From contig JADHUV010000002.1 of assembly GCA_016784355.1 (NCBI GenBank), positions 1 through 64,000 on the forward strand: a stretch of DNA of 64,000 nucleotides, in the 5' to 3' direction. Below the pieces are notes generated by a model. It did not search any database. It was not told where the DNA came from and worked only from the letters and a program-made list of their open reading frames with translations. Origin of the DNA: Nitrospira sp. GTDB taxonomy: Bacteria > Nitrospirota > Thermodesulfovibrionia > UBA6902. This document shows, one piece after another, positions 54,749-63,465 of the stretch. Both the position numbers and the translations under genes were made by a program. Position 1 is the first letter of the stretch; every line of letters starts with the position of its first letter.

Positions 54749-55993
54749 ATGCAGCAGTTTATAGGTTTCCATATTAATTCAAGTGAATACATGATCCCGA
54801 TCCTGAGAGTGCGTGAAATCATTACTATGCCTGCCATAACCAAGATGCCACACCTGCCGGATTATATTAAAGGCATTACAAATCTTCGCGGCACTGTAAT
54901 ACCGATCGTTCAGCTTAAGAGTCTGCTTAATACTCCGGACAACGGAGAAGACGGAAATACTATAATTGTTCTTACCTTAGGCAAAATTACATTTGGTATT
55001 ATTATTGACGGCATTTCAGGCGTTCTGCAAATAGATGAAGCTAATATTGACCCCCCTGAAGGCTTCATAAATGATAATGTCGATCTGATGCTGGGAGTAG
55101 CAAAGATTAACGGTAAGCTTGTTGTCTTACTTGATACAAAAAAACTCCTTCCTCTTGATGACCTTGCAATGCTTGATGAGACAGTCCTCGATGTGCAGGA
55201 ATCAGAGGACGGCTTAAGTGTAGAGGTAACAACAGAAGTTGATACTATCGGTGGCAAGGTATCGATTAAAGAGCTAAGGGATGCAAAGGATTACTTTAAA
55301 AATAAGGACACGGAATCCTCCTCTTCACCAGATTCACAAGCGAAAATTTTCGATCTTATGTTGTCATTTATGGAAGCAATGTCCGTTCATGATTACACGA
55401 AGGTGGAAAGTCTGGTCGCTCAACTTGTCAAGGAGACCGACAGCGGTCTTTTCAAGGAAGTGGGCAAGGTAACCAGAAAACTCCATGATTCGCTCGAAGA
55501 GTTCAAGGGTTCAGTGGATACAGGCCTGGCAAAAATTACTGAAACGGATGTGCCAAATGCCGTTGACAAATTACAGTTTGTTATGGAAAAAACAGAGGAT
55601 GCTGCCAATAAGACCATGGCAATAGTAGAGAGTTATTTTGAGGAGTCAGACGACTTTCAGAAACATCTTGATGCGCTTCAGGGTAGTGAAGAGAGTAAGG
55701 AATATATTAAACTTTTCAAAGACTCTCTTGATAATAATATGACTATGATTTTGACAGCACAGCAATTTCAGGATATTACCGGACAGACTATCAGAAAAGT
55801 AATACACCTTGTGAACAAGGTAGAGACAGAACTCCTTCGACTGATAACCCAGTTCGGAATGCCTGTGACAGGTGAAGGAACTGCAGTCAGTGTCCCGACT
55901 GCTAACTATGACGCCGAGCTTGGCACAACAGAAGACCATGAGAAAATTACACAATCAGATGTAGAATCATTGCTTAATGATTTTGGTTTTTAA
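54749..55993 (+). CDS. CheW-CheZ fusion protein
   Basis: Residues 1-140 are a complete CheW domain (FIGFHINSSEYMIPILRVREI, PDYIKGITNLRGTVIPIVQL). After a linker, residues about 195-370 form a CheZ phosphatase helical hairpin: VGKVTRKLHDSLEEFK, VPNAVDKLQFVMEKTEDAANKT and the active-site FQDITGQ (340-346), with Asp 342 and Gln 346 matching E. coli CheZ Asp 143 and Gln 147. The last residues (SDVESLLNDFGF) resemble the CheZ C-terminal peptide that captures CheY-P. The CheW part should anchor the phosphatase in the receptor-CheA array. Both halves look functional. Stand-alone CheZ is the usual form. Confidence 0.9.
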   Translation: MQQFIGFHINSSEYMIPILRVREIITMPAITKMPHLPDYIKGITNLRGTVIPIVQLKSLLNTPDNGEDGNTIIVLTLGKITFGIIIDGISGVLQIDEANIDPPEGFINDNVDLMLGVAKINGKLVVLLDTKKLLPLDDLAMLDETVLDVQESEDGLSVEVTTEVDTIGGKVSIKELRDAKDYFKNKDTESSSSPDSQAKIFDLMLSFMEAMSVHDYTKVESLVAQLVKETDSGLFKEVGKVTRKLHDSLEEFKGSVDTGLAKITETDVPNAVDKLQFVMEKTEDAANKTMAIVESYFEESDDFQKHLDALQGSEESKEYIKLFKDSLDNNMTMILTAQQFQDITGQTIRKVIHLVNKVETELLRLITQFGMPVTGEGTAVSVPTANYDAELGTTEDHEKITQSDVESLLNDFGF

Positions 55994-56066
55994 ATTTTCT
56001 AATATAAGAAACTGCGGCAACGAATGATCCAGGCATCACTAGTACTATAATTTACTGGAGGAAGAC

Positions 56067-56534
56067 ATGAGCGATTCAACAGAGAAAACTACAACTGGCG
56101 AGCAGTTATTACAATTCGTTACTTTCACATTAAATAACGAGGAGTATGCCGTGGATATACTCAATGTACAGGAAATTAACAGAATAGCTGAAATTACCCC
56201 GGCACCTAACGCTCCAGACCATGTAGAGGGAGTAATTAATCTTCGTGGCAAGGTAATACCTGTTATTAATCTGCGCAAAAAATTTGGACTTGAAGACAAA
56301 AAGCGGGATGAGACATCAAGGATAATAATAATAGAGATTCAGGAGATAACGAATGGCCTTATAGTGGATGCAGTCTCTGAGGTACTAAGAATTCCATCAA
56401 GCCTTATCGAAGCAGCTCCGCCCATGTCCTCTGATATTCATGCCAATTATATTAAGGGAATAGCAAAACTTGATGGCAGACTGATCATTCTCCTTGATAT
56501 GAATCAACTTGCAGGAGACACAACCTCAACTTAA
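56067..56534 (+). CDS. cheW: Chemotaxis coupling protein CheW
   Basis: A single CheW domain of 155 aa (LQFVTFTLNNEEYAVDILNVQEINRI, APDHVEGVINLRGKVIPVINLRKKFGL, LIVDAVSEVLRIP, GIAKLDGRLIILLDM). It couples receptors to CheA. GGAGGAAGAC precedes the ATG. It is the second CheW-domain scaffold of the operon next to the CheW-CheZ fusion, so the array can be built with or without attached phosphatase. Confidence 0.96.
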   Translation: MSDSTEKTTTGEQLLQFVTFTLNNEEYAVDILNVQEINRIAEITPAPNAPDHVEGVINLRGKVIPVINLRKKFGLEDKKRDETSRIIIIEIQEITNGLIVDAVSEVLRIPSSLIEAAPPMSSDIHANYIKGIAKLDGRLIILLDMNQLAGDTTST

Positions 56535-56582
56535 TAAAAATGATTAAATCAATTTCTTATATACATTTACTGGAGATATAGA

Positions 56583-57626
56583 GTGGTTAGAATTCTCATC
56601 GTTGATGATTCAGCATTCATGCGTAATACACTGTCAAGGATGATTGCAGATGACCCTGAACTTGAGGTGGTAGGAATCGCCCGTGACGGTATTGAAGCAA
56701 TTGAAAAAGTTGCTCTATTAAAGCCAGATATTGTAACCCTTGATGTGGAAATGCCTCGAATGAACGGAATAGAGGCACTGAAGCAGATCATGGCCACAAA
56801 TCCGGTGCCTGTCCTGATGGTCAGTTCACTTACCAATGAAGGTGCTCAGGCAACTCTTGAAGCGCTGGAAATCGGTGCGGTAGACTTTATTCCAAAAAAC
56901 CTTTCTGATCTCTCGGTCAATATAGTTAAAATTCGGGATATACTTATCGAAAAAATAAAAACTATCGGTAAAATGGGTCTGAAAATTCGAAAGACTCCTC
57001 TTGTATCCAGGCCTATAAAAATGCCCACAAAGCCTACGGAGTACACATCACACAGTAAGACAGGCATCGTTTGTATAGGATCATCAACTGGAGGTCCTAA
57101 GGCTCTGCAAACTATAATTACAGCTCTTCCAAAGGATTTCCCGGTGCCCATAATTATCGCACAGCACATGCCGCCTAATTTCACAGGGCCTTTCGCCTCA
57201 AGACTTAACCAGATCAGCGAAGTAGAGGTAAAAGAAGGAGAGCATGGTGAGACATTAGAGAAAGGAGTCGTATATATAGCTCCTGGAAGGGGTCATATGG
57301 GAGTGGAGCGAAAGAGAATAACCACGACAACCATACATATAACAGAGGGCAAGGGAGATTATATATACAAGCCTTCCGTTGATGAGCTAATGACCACAGC
57401 TGTCAAACATTATTCAGGTCAAGTCTTCGGTGTGATACTCACAGGTCTTGGAAATGACGGTGAAAAAGGTATGCGTGAGATAAAGAATAAGGGAGGCAGG
57501 ACAATTGCTGAGAGTGAAGATACCTGCGTTGTGTACGGTATGCCAAAGGCCGTTGTTCTGGCCGGACTCGCAGACAAAGTAGTCCCTCTGGATGAAATAG
57601 CTGGAGAAATTATTAATGCCGTTTAA
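56583..57626 (+). CDS. cheB: Chemotaxis methylesterase/deamidase CheB
   Basis: An N-terminal receiver domain with Asp 54 (VTLDVEMPRMNG) is joined to a C-terminal methylesterase domain carrying the catalytic triad contexts GSSTGGPKAL (Ser), AQHMPPNFTGPFASRL (His) and LTGLGNDGEKGM (Asp). Start is GTG with TGGAG upstream. It removes methyl groups from receptors when phosphorylated by CheA. It completes the adaptation pair with CheR; no cheD is present in the window. Confidence 0.96.
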   Translation: MVRILIVDDSAFMRNTLSRMIADDPELEVVGIARDGIEAIEKVALLKPDIVTLDVEMPRMNGIEALKQIMATNPVPVLMVSSLTNEGAQATLEALEIGAVDFIPKNLSDLSVNIVKIRDILIEKIKTIGKMGLKIRKTPLVSRPIKMPTKPTEYTSHSKTGIVCIGSSTGGPKALQTIITALPKDFPVPIIIAQHMPPNFTGPFASRLNQISEVEVKEGEHGETLEKGVVYIAPGRGHMGVERKRITTTTIHITEGKGDYIYKPSVDELMTTAVKHYSGQVFGVILTGLGNDGEKGMREIKNKGGRTIAESEDTCVVYGMPKAVVLAGLADKVVPLDEIAGEIINAV

Positions 57627-57653
57627 TATGCAAATATTACCTTCCACTACTGT

Positions 57654-57681
57654 TAAAGTTATTTACAGTAACTGCCGATAT
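57654..57681 (+). promoter_or_regulatory. Sigma-28 promoter upstream of the two-CW gene
   Basis: TAAAGTTA (57654-57661), 12 bases, GCCGATAT (57674-57681) is almost the FliA consensus. It lies in the gap after cheB, about 50 bases before the ATG at 57730. Confidence 0.65.
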
Positions 57682-57729
57682 ACAAGAATATAGGCCACTC
57701 ACTCTTGCAAAGAAGATGGAGGTATTTTT

Positions 57730-58041
57730 ATGGCAAAGCAAAATTGTTGGGAAATAAAAAAATGCGGCAGAGAGCAGGGGGGAGATAAAAGCGAGGAGTT
57801 AGGCGTTTGTCCAGCTGCTACATTAAGTGCATGTGATGGTATTAATTCAGGCAATAATGCCGGCAGAATCTGCTGGGCTATAGCCGGCACCTTCTGCGGA
57901 GGCCGAGTACAGGGAGATTTTGCACAGAAATCAGTATCCTGCATGTCCTGTGAGGTCTTCAAAGAAATAAAGGCAGAAGAAGGTTCTCGCGACTTTGTAC
58001 TGCTGAAACCTGGACAGGGTTTTTGTGTATCAGTAAAGTAA
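57730..58041 (+). CDS. Small cysteine-rich two-CW domain protein
   Basis: A 103-aa protein with two Cys-Trp units (NCWEIKKCGRE at 5-15 and ICWAIAGTFCGG at 47-58) and further cysteines (GVCPA, SACDG, SCMSCEVF), eight or more in all. This repeat pattern is the two-CW arrangement also found beside sensor or chemoreceptor domains. The cysteines could bind a metal or cluster and sense redox state or a ligand. No signal peptide is seen. It has its own sigma-28-like promoter and is followed by a strong terminator, so it is a separate late flagellar-class gene. Function unknown. Confidence 0.8.
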   Translation: MAKQNCWEIKKCGREQGGDKSEELGVCPAATLSACDGINSGNNAGRICWAIAGTFCGGRVQGDFAQKSVSCMSCEVFKEIKAEEGSRDFVLLKPGQGFCVSVK

Positions 58042-58055
58042 ATTCATAAAAAACT

Positions 58056-58090
58056 AAAACGGGAACCTGCAATGAGGTTCCCGTTTTTTT
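58056..58090. terminator. Strong bidirectional intrinsic terminator
   Basis: An 11-base perfect stem AACGGGAACCT / AGGTTCCCGTT (58058-58068 and 58075-58085) with a 6-base loop is followed by a T-run to 58090 and preceded by an A-run. It ends both the plus-strand chemotaxis side and the minus-strand flgE side of this convergent junction. Confidence 0.9.
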
Positions 58091-58110
58091 ATTTATTCTG
58101 CATTATTATT

Positions 58111-59412
58111 TTATCGTTTAAGGTTAACGACCTCTGAGAGCAGTTCATCTGAGACCGTAATAATTCTGGAGTTTGCCTGGAATCCTCTCTGATTGACGAT
58201 CATCTTAACAAACTCCTGCGCAAGGTCAACATTACTAAGCTCAAGAGTATTAGATACAACGCTTCCGACACCCGAACCCCCAGGGGCATTAACAACTGCC
58301 TGACCTGATGCCGATGATGATGCAAAGAGATTTTCTCCCAGTTTTGTAAGTTCAGTAGGAGCAGCAAACTTTGCAAGCACTATCTGTGAGATATCCCTTG
58401 ACTGTCCATTGGTAAATATACCGGTAACAACTCCGGTCGGTGCAATAGTCACACTCTTCAGTGAGCCTGAGGAATAGCCGTCCTGTGTCAGTGCAACCGT
58501 TGATGAGGCTGCTCCGAACTGTGTAGTCCCGGCGAAACCGGTGGTCGAATCTGCTGCTATCGTTGTACCAAAATCAAATGTAATAGCCTGCCCTGCGGCT
58601 GCGCCACTGGCAAAGTCGAAACCACCAGATGCTAGAGGGCTAGTAATTGCACTTTCTGAGTATAACGCACCGCCAGACGTGAATGTAAGCGTACCACTGG
58701 CCTGAATTTCAGCAGAGCCACTAGCAGAATCACTCGCACCTACAACAGCACGCCACTGCCAATCTGTTCTTGTAGCATCAGTTGCATTATCACCGTTGTT
58801 TCTGAAATATATATTTACGCTATGGTCATTACCAAGAGAGTCATAAGCGGTTACAGATGTAGAAAAATTAGATGTCGCATCCGGTGACGATACAGAAAAA
58901 GCGCCAAGTGTACTTGATGCCCGTGAATCAAGATTAGCCGCAACAGTGACTGCAGTAGTGGGATTAGGCTGACTGTTAAGAGAGGAGACATTGATATCAC
59001 CTATAGTACTGGTCGCAGTACCGGAACTGGAATACTGAAAACCCTGAAGTATTGCGCCGTTTGCTGCAATTACATCACCAGCATTGTTAACATCAAATTG
59101 ACCAGCTCTTGTGTAAAAATCAGCACTGCCGTCATTTAAGACGAAAAAACCTTCTCCATCCACGGCCATATCCAGAACATTAGATGAACTCTCAAAGGTA
59201 CCCTGCTGAAACTGGGGCTTCACGGAATTTACCAGAACTCCTCTTCCGACCTGACCGGAAGAGAGCGTCTGACTCAGTACATCGCCAAAGGTTGCTCTAC
59301 TGGCCTTAAAGGCCGTGGTGTTCATATTGGCAACGTTATCGCCGATTACTGACAGGGCTGTGCCATTTGCGTCCATACCGCTGACCGCTGAATATAATGA
59401 GGTTAATGCCAT
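58111..59412 (-). CDS. flgE: Flagellar hook protein FlgE
   Basis: N-terminus SLYSAVSGMDANGTALSVIGDNVANMNTTAFKASRATFGDVLSQ and C-terminus NTLELSNVDLAQEFVKMIVNQRGFQANSRIITVSDELLSEVVNLKR define the hook protein. The Ser/Thr/Ala-rich middle is the surface part. Length 433 aa is normal. It follows flgD after 3 bases and ends at the bidirectional terminator. Confidence 0.95.
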   Translation of the reverse strand: MALTSLYSAVSGMDANGTALSVIGDNVANMNTTAFKASRATFGDVLSQTLSSGQVGRGVLVNSVKPQFQQGTFESSSNVLDMAVDGEGFFVLNDGSADFYTRAGQFDVNNAGDVIAANGAILQGFQYSSSGTATSTIGDINVSSLNSQPNPTTAVTVAANLDSRASSTLGAFSVSSPDATSNFSTSVTAYDSLGNDHSVNIYFRNNGDNATDATRTDWQWRAVVGASDSASGSAEIQASGTLTFTSGGALYSESAITSPLASGGFDFASGAAAGQAITFDFGTTIAADSTTGFAGTTQFGAASSTVALTQDGYSSGSLKSVTIAPTGVVTGIFTNGQSRDISQIVLAKFAAPTELTKLGENLFASSSASGQAVVNAPGGSGVGSVVSNTLELSNVDLAQEFVKMIVNQRGFQANSRIITVSDELLSEVVNLKR

Positions 59413-59415
59413 TTT

Positions 59416-60069
59416 CTAACTCCTTTCTTCTATAGATTTAATGTGGTCAAAGGGGACGTCCCTGTTCCCTTGAAGAACCACGTATGTTTTATTATCCCGA
59501 AATACTACTCCCTTCACAGTGCCGCTGGCACTGGTTGCAGCCAGCACAGATTCACCATCACTATCCTCTGCATTTATCTCAAACGTATATTCCCCTTCCG
59601 GTTGCCTGTTCCCAAAATTATCCTTACCATCCCAGGTATATACACTGCTGCCCTTGTCCTGATTACCGGCATCGATGGAACGGACATGTTTACCTGCTGA
59701 ATTGATAACTTCTATCTTGACTGACTCAGCATTAGTACTGAGGTCATAGCTGATATCGGCAGTATCATTAAGATATGTACTTGAACCCTCTACCTGTACA
59801 TTTTTGCCGATAAGGTCTGAGGCCGCTGCATTCTGTGTATCTCTCTGAGAACTCAGGACCTTATCCAGAGTCGCATTGATATTGCCAAGCTCCTCAAGGG
59901 ATGAAAACTGAGAAAGCTGAGCAGTAAATTCTGTACTGTCCATAGGTTTCATAGGGTCTTGACTATTAAGCTGCTTAAGAAGCAGGTTCATGAAGTCCTC
60001 CCTGCCAAGTGACTTCCCTGCCGCCTGCTGAGTGACACTGCTTAAACTGTCTAACGCTGATACTTCCAT
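59416..60069 (-). CDS. flgD: Hook-capping protein FlgD
   Basis: The N-terminal export/cap region (GREDFMNLLLKQLNSQDPMKPMDSTEFTAQLSQFSSLEELGNIN) is diagnostic for FlgD. A FlgD Ig-like/tudor part follows (YTWDGKDNFGNRQPEGEYTFEINA). Length 217 aa is normal. AGGAGG precedes the ATG. It guides hook subunit polymerisation. Confidence 0.95.
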   Translation of the reverse strand: MEVSALDSLSSVTQQAAGKSLGREDFMNLLLKQLNSQDPMKPMDSTEFTAQLSQFSSLEELGNINATLDKVLSSQRDTQNAAASDLIGKNVQVEGSSTYLNDTADISYDLSTNAESVKIEVINSAGKHVRSIDAGNQDKGSSVYTWDGKDNFGNRQPEGEYTFEINAEDSDGESVLAATSASGTVKGVVFRDNKTYVVLQGNRDVPFDHIKSIEERS

Positions 60070-60090
60070 ATTCCCTCCTTGATTATCAGA

Positions 60091-61500
60091 CTACGCAAAA
60101 ATATTTACGAGGCCATGATGTTCGATTCTCCGCTCAGCAACTTCCTCAACAGTGAGATCATTCTGATCGGTAGACTCTTCTTTTGTATCCTGTTCTTTAT
60201 GATTTTGATTACTCATTGAGACGGAAAATCCGCCGACTGTAAGACCTTCCTTTGAGAGACTCTGTATAATCTGCTGCATATTATTTTCTAACTGCTCTCG
60301 CACCTGTGCATCAGAGGAATTAACCTGAACTTGTAGAATTCCCTTATGCATCTTAAGGTCGATCTTCAGCTTCCCCAGAAAATCATTTTCAACCGTAACT
60401 CCAAGCTTGTTATTGCCCTTGATAACATACGAAACTTTATTTAATAACTCATGGAAGGCCCCTGCCCGGGATGTCTTAGATGTAAGCATTGTCTCCCCTG
60501 CCCTGCTGAGCTCTGAAGAAGTCTCTACTGAACGTACCGACCCTGCTGCTTCAGTCTCCGGTACAGACTTAACAGTCTTCTGTTGAGACTTTGTATAACT
60601 ATTCATAAACTGCTCACGACTTATATTACCAGCTGCCTCTACAGCAGCCTTCATAAATACTCCCTCCGATCTATCAGGCACCTCGCCCTCTACTGTTCCA
60701 TCCTCGGAGATCTCATTCAGTATCGACTGAGTATCCAGATATTCCGGTCTCTCGCTACTTTGTTTCTGAGGCTGCTCATGTTTATTCGCAATAGTATTCG
60801 CAAATTTTTCCTTTAATTCATTACTCGCCAGAGCAGCTTCATCAACAGTTTCGGCATCTATACCTTCTATAGCGGCAGCCAATTCAGGCGCAATGCTTAT
60901 CTCACTGCTATTTGGTATCTCAGAAGCATCATCAATTGCTGATATCTGCTGATTCTGCAGATTCGTTACTTCTTCAGTTTCATCTTTAGTGTTCGTTTCC
61001 TCAAGATCAGAGGCTGCCTGAGACTCGATTTTTTCAGATTCTGAATTCAACTTATTTTCTGAATCTATAGTTACTGCAGATTCATCAGCAAACCCTTCAT
61101 CATACCCGGTGTCTGGTCCTTTAGAATTCAAGCGATTCTCACGAGCATTATCATCATATTTATCCATCTCTGTATACTCTCTGGAATCATTTCTATGCTC
61201 TTTAGTCTTACTCTCAAAATCTGTCTTCCTGAATTCGTCATTAGCAGCTTTAGTGATATACCGCCCTGAATCAACAGAATGCATCTTTTCGCCTCTGCCT
61301 GCTGCCATATGTTGCATGCCAGTCTTGGCAGATCGGATCTTGGATATATTACTGTTAACTAATTCCCTGAAATCCAAGGATGGTTTTCCAGCTCTTAATT
61401 GCTCTATATTCTCAGGATTTGCAGACTGCGCTTTCCCCTGCACTGATCCATTCATTAGTTCGTGTAAACCGTTCATGCTGTACACTAAAGCAAGAGACAT
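60091..61500 (-). CDS. fliK: Hook-length control protein FliK
   Basis: The long N-terminal and central parts are acidic, Ser/Glu-rich and probably disordered, as expected of a secreted ruler. The C-terminal domain (about 365-445: LGVTVENDFLGKLKIDLKMHKGILQVQVNSSDAQVREQLENNMQQIIQSL) is the conserved FliK/FlgE-switching domain that acts on FlhB. Length 469 aa. It heads fliK-flgD-flgE, with two sigma-54-like arrangements upstream. Confidence 0.9.
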   Translation of the reverse strand: MSLALVYSMNGLHELMNGSVQGKAQSANPENIEQLRAGKPSLDFRELVNSNISKIRSAKTGMQHMAAGRGEKMHSVDSGRYITKAANDEFRKTDFESKTKEHRNDSREYTEMDKYDDNARENRLNSKGPDTGYDEGFADESAVTIDSENKLNSESEKIESQAASDLEETNTKDETEEVTNLQNQQISAIDDASEIPNSSEISIAPELAAAIEGIDAETVDEAALASNELKEKFANTIANKHEQPQKQSSERPEYLDTQSILNEISEDGTVEGEVPDRSEGVFMKAAVEAAGNISREQFMNSYTKSQQKTVKSVPETEAAGSVRSVETSSELSRAGETMLTSKTSRAGAFHELLNKVSYVIKGNNKLGVTVENDFLGKLKIDLKMHKGILQVQVNSSDAQVREQLENNMQQIIQSLSKEGLTVGGFSVSMSNQNHKEQDTKEESTDQNDLTVEEVAERRIEHHGLVNIFA

Positions 61501-61578
61501 GCCAGTAAAAATATTTTCTATAAGTGTTTGTTATTAACTGTTTTTCAAAATCTAATCTATCAATGACCTGATAGGGAC

Positions 61579-61593
61579 GCAATTATTTTCCCA
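61579..61593 (-). promoter_or_regulatory. Sigma-54-like promoter upstream of fliK
   Basis: The minus strand reads TGGGAA, five bases (AATAA), TTGC, about 80 bases before fliK. A second arrangement, TGGACA-N5-TTGC, lies at 61625-61639. Both keep GG and GC at exact spacing but deviate in the rest of the -24 box. Apart from these and the gene remnant at 61741, the 311-base gap shows nothing. Confidence 0.4.
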
Positions 61594-61740
61594 GCTGTTC
61601 GGAAACATTTTCCACTTTTTGCAAGCAAATAATTGTCCACAGAATTTAGCAAAGGCAGCCCGTCAGTGAAGACTCAAAGTAATTTAATTGACATCAGCAG
61701 GTAAGTATTATTTTCGTTTAACAAAATATGTAATACCTAT

Positions 61741-61773
61741 TTACTTCTCAATAAGCTTCGGCAGATTCTTTAG
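61741..61773 (-). pseudogene. Remnant of a gene 3' end resembling the adjacent radical SAM gene
   Basis: The minus strand encodes LKNLPKLIEK followed by TAA. The adjacent radical-SAM gene ends KKMPELFEK and TAA 71 bases upstream. About 25 of 30 bases agree between the two copies, in different frames relative to each other. It looks like the left-over tail of a tandem paralogue, mostly deleted. Confidence 0.4.
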
Positions 61774-61811
61774 GATGATATAAGGCAGGTTAATTATATA
61801 AAAATGGAAAG

Positions 61812-63392
61812 TTACTTCTCAAAAAGCTCCGGCATCTTCTTACGGGCGACCTCAAGTTGCTGATCAAACTCCATATCGCCCTTGCCCAGGAAATTAAATA
61901 AGACCTTAGCCACAGCAGATTTCCAATTGCCGGTCACTGTCCTTACAGTCCATTTAATATTGAACTTCAAACCTCTGGCTATTACGTAAAAGAATACAAC
62001 CGGTTCTATAGTGCGTTTGACGGTAAAAGAAAGAAAAGCTATCAGAAAATTATGAATACCGGTTCGGTCAATCTGCTTTCTATTGAGATAATTGATCAAT
62101 GCTCGCGGAATATAGGGAGTGAGGTACAGTAATTTATTAAAATATGTATCATCAATCTTAACCATGTAGCGCGAAAGATACGCCTCCGGGTCAGCAATGC
62201 CGTCCTTTATGGCCTTTTCTGTAAGCGTAGTACCGGGGAAGAATGTCAGGTGCGCAAGCGAGATTGTGTAAGGGCGCTTAAGACGTGACATAGCACTAAT
62301 GCATTCCATCTGATCTTCCTCTGTCTCATAGGGATTGTCGGTTATCATCTCATAATATGGAGCAACCCCGCTCTCTGAAATAACTTCTGCAGCCTTTTCC
62401 ACTGATGCAAATTTCACCTTGCGATTGTAAATCTCAAAATTAACTCTATCACTGCCGCTCTGGACGCCCATAATAACGAGACTCAATCCGGCATCCCGCA
62501 AGAGATCTAATTTCTCCCTGTCCAAAACGCCAGGGAATACCCGGACCATGAAAGGGAGATTTATATACTTTTTATACTCAGCTGAAAACTCCCGCATCCA
62601 CTCTTTGTCATGGGAGAAAAACCAGTCGTCCTCAAAATTGATATATATCACATACGGGTCTTTCCTGACGAGTTTCAGCTCTTCGATACAATTAGCAACC
62701 GATCGCTTTCTTATCTTCTTTCCAAATACCTTCATGGTATAAGCATTGGCACAGTATCCGCAGTAAAACGGACACCCACGAGTTGTCACCATCATATGGC
62801 AAGTACCGCCATACAGGGCAAGACTCCTGAAAAGCTTCGGATTATCGGCAAAATTCATAATGCGATTGTCTTTATAGACATAAAAATTATCCGGCAGATA
62901 TTCAATAATCGGCAATGTATCAAGATCAAACTCGGGTTGTGCAGGCTTCTCTGAAATCACACCCTTATGATTAACCCATATATTCGGGATATCAGCGATA
63001 CTGTCTCTATGAGAATTCCCAAGGTACTCAAGCAGTGCAAGCACCGCATTCTCCCCTTCCCCGCTGCATACATAATCAACATACTGAATACATTCATCCG
63101 GTTTAAGGATTACGTGAAGTCCGCCCCACACCACTGGGATATCGAACTTATCTTTTATAAGTCTTGTGATGTTTTTAGCAGGATAAAACTCGATAGACAT
63201 CAAGCTTATACCGATCAGATCAGGTTGAAATTCCTTTATAAATCCCTCTATCCCAGATGCAAGTATTTCCTCAAGATACCCCGGAGCTAAGAGTATCCGT
63301 ACATCATGACCGTGAGCCTGAACATTGGTGGCAATGTATTTAATTCCTACCAGTGAGGCATTTGACTGAAGAGAAAGAAGGAGCAGTTTCAT
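61812..63392 (-). CDS. B12-binding-type radical SAM enzyme
   Basis: An N-terminal cobalamin-binding-like domain (IATNVQAHGHDVRILLAPGYL, PDLIGISLMSIEFYPAKNI, VVWGGLHVILKPDECIQYVDYVCSGEGENAVLALLEYL) precedes the radical-SAM motif CPFYCGYC at 207-214 and a barrel with LVIMGVQSGSDRVN. The tail (430-526) is basic and hydrophobic, as in BchE-like enzymes near the membrane. It is separate from the main glycan island, upstream of fliK, and has its own sigma-70-like promoter. Such enzymes methylate or rearrange lipids, hopanoids, cofactors or sugars; substrate unknown. Confidence 0.83.
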   Translation of the reverse strand: MKLLLLSLQSNASLVGIKYIATNVQAHGHDVRILLAPGYLEEILASGIEGFIKEFQPDLIGISLMSIEFYPAKNITRLIKDKFDIPVVWGGLHVILKPDECIQYVDYVCSGEGENAVLALLEYLGNSHRDSIADIPNIWVNHKGVISEKPAQPEFDLDTLPIIEYLPDNFYVYKDNRIMNFADNPKLFRSLALYGGTCHMMVTTRGCPFYCGYCANAYTMKVFGKKIRKRSVANCIEELKLVRKDPYVIYINFEDDWFFSHDKEWMREFSAEYKKYINLPFMVRVFPGVLDREKLDLLRDAGLSLVIMGVQSGSDRVNFEIYNRKVKFASVEKAAEVISESGVAPYYEMITDNPYETEEDQMECISAMSRLKRPYTISLAHLTFFPGTTLTEKAIKDGIADPEAYLSRYMVKIDDTYFNKLLYLTPYIPRALINYLNRKQIDRTGIHNFLIAFLSFTVKRTIEPVVFFYVIARGLKFNIKWTVRTVTGNWKSAVAKVLFNFLGKGDMEFDQQLEVARKKMPELFEK

Positions 63393-63435
63393 AGTTATTT
63401 AATTATCTTAAATTTATCTTTTAAATGAAGTGTTT

Positions 63436-63465
63436 ATTATAGAGGAGTTTAGAGGAGACAGTCAA
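63436..63465 (-). promoter_or_regulatory. Sigma-70-like promoter of the B12-type radical SAM gene
   Basis: The minus strand reads TTGACT (63465-63460), 18 bases, TATAAT (63441-63436). The -10 box is perfect and the -35 box has one mismatch. Predicted transcription starts near 63429, about 37 bases before the ATG at 63392. Confidence 0.65.
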
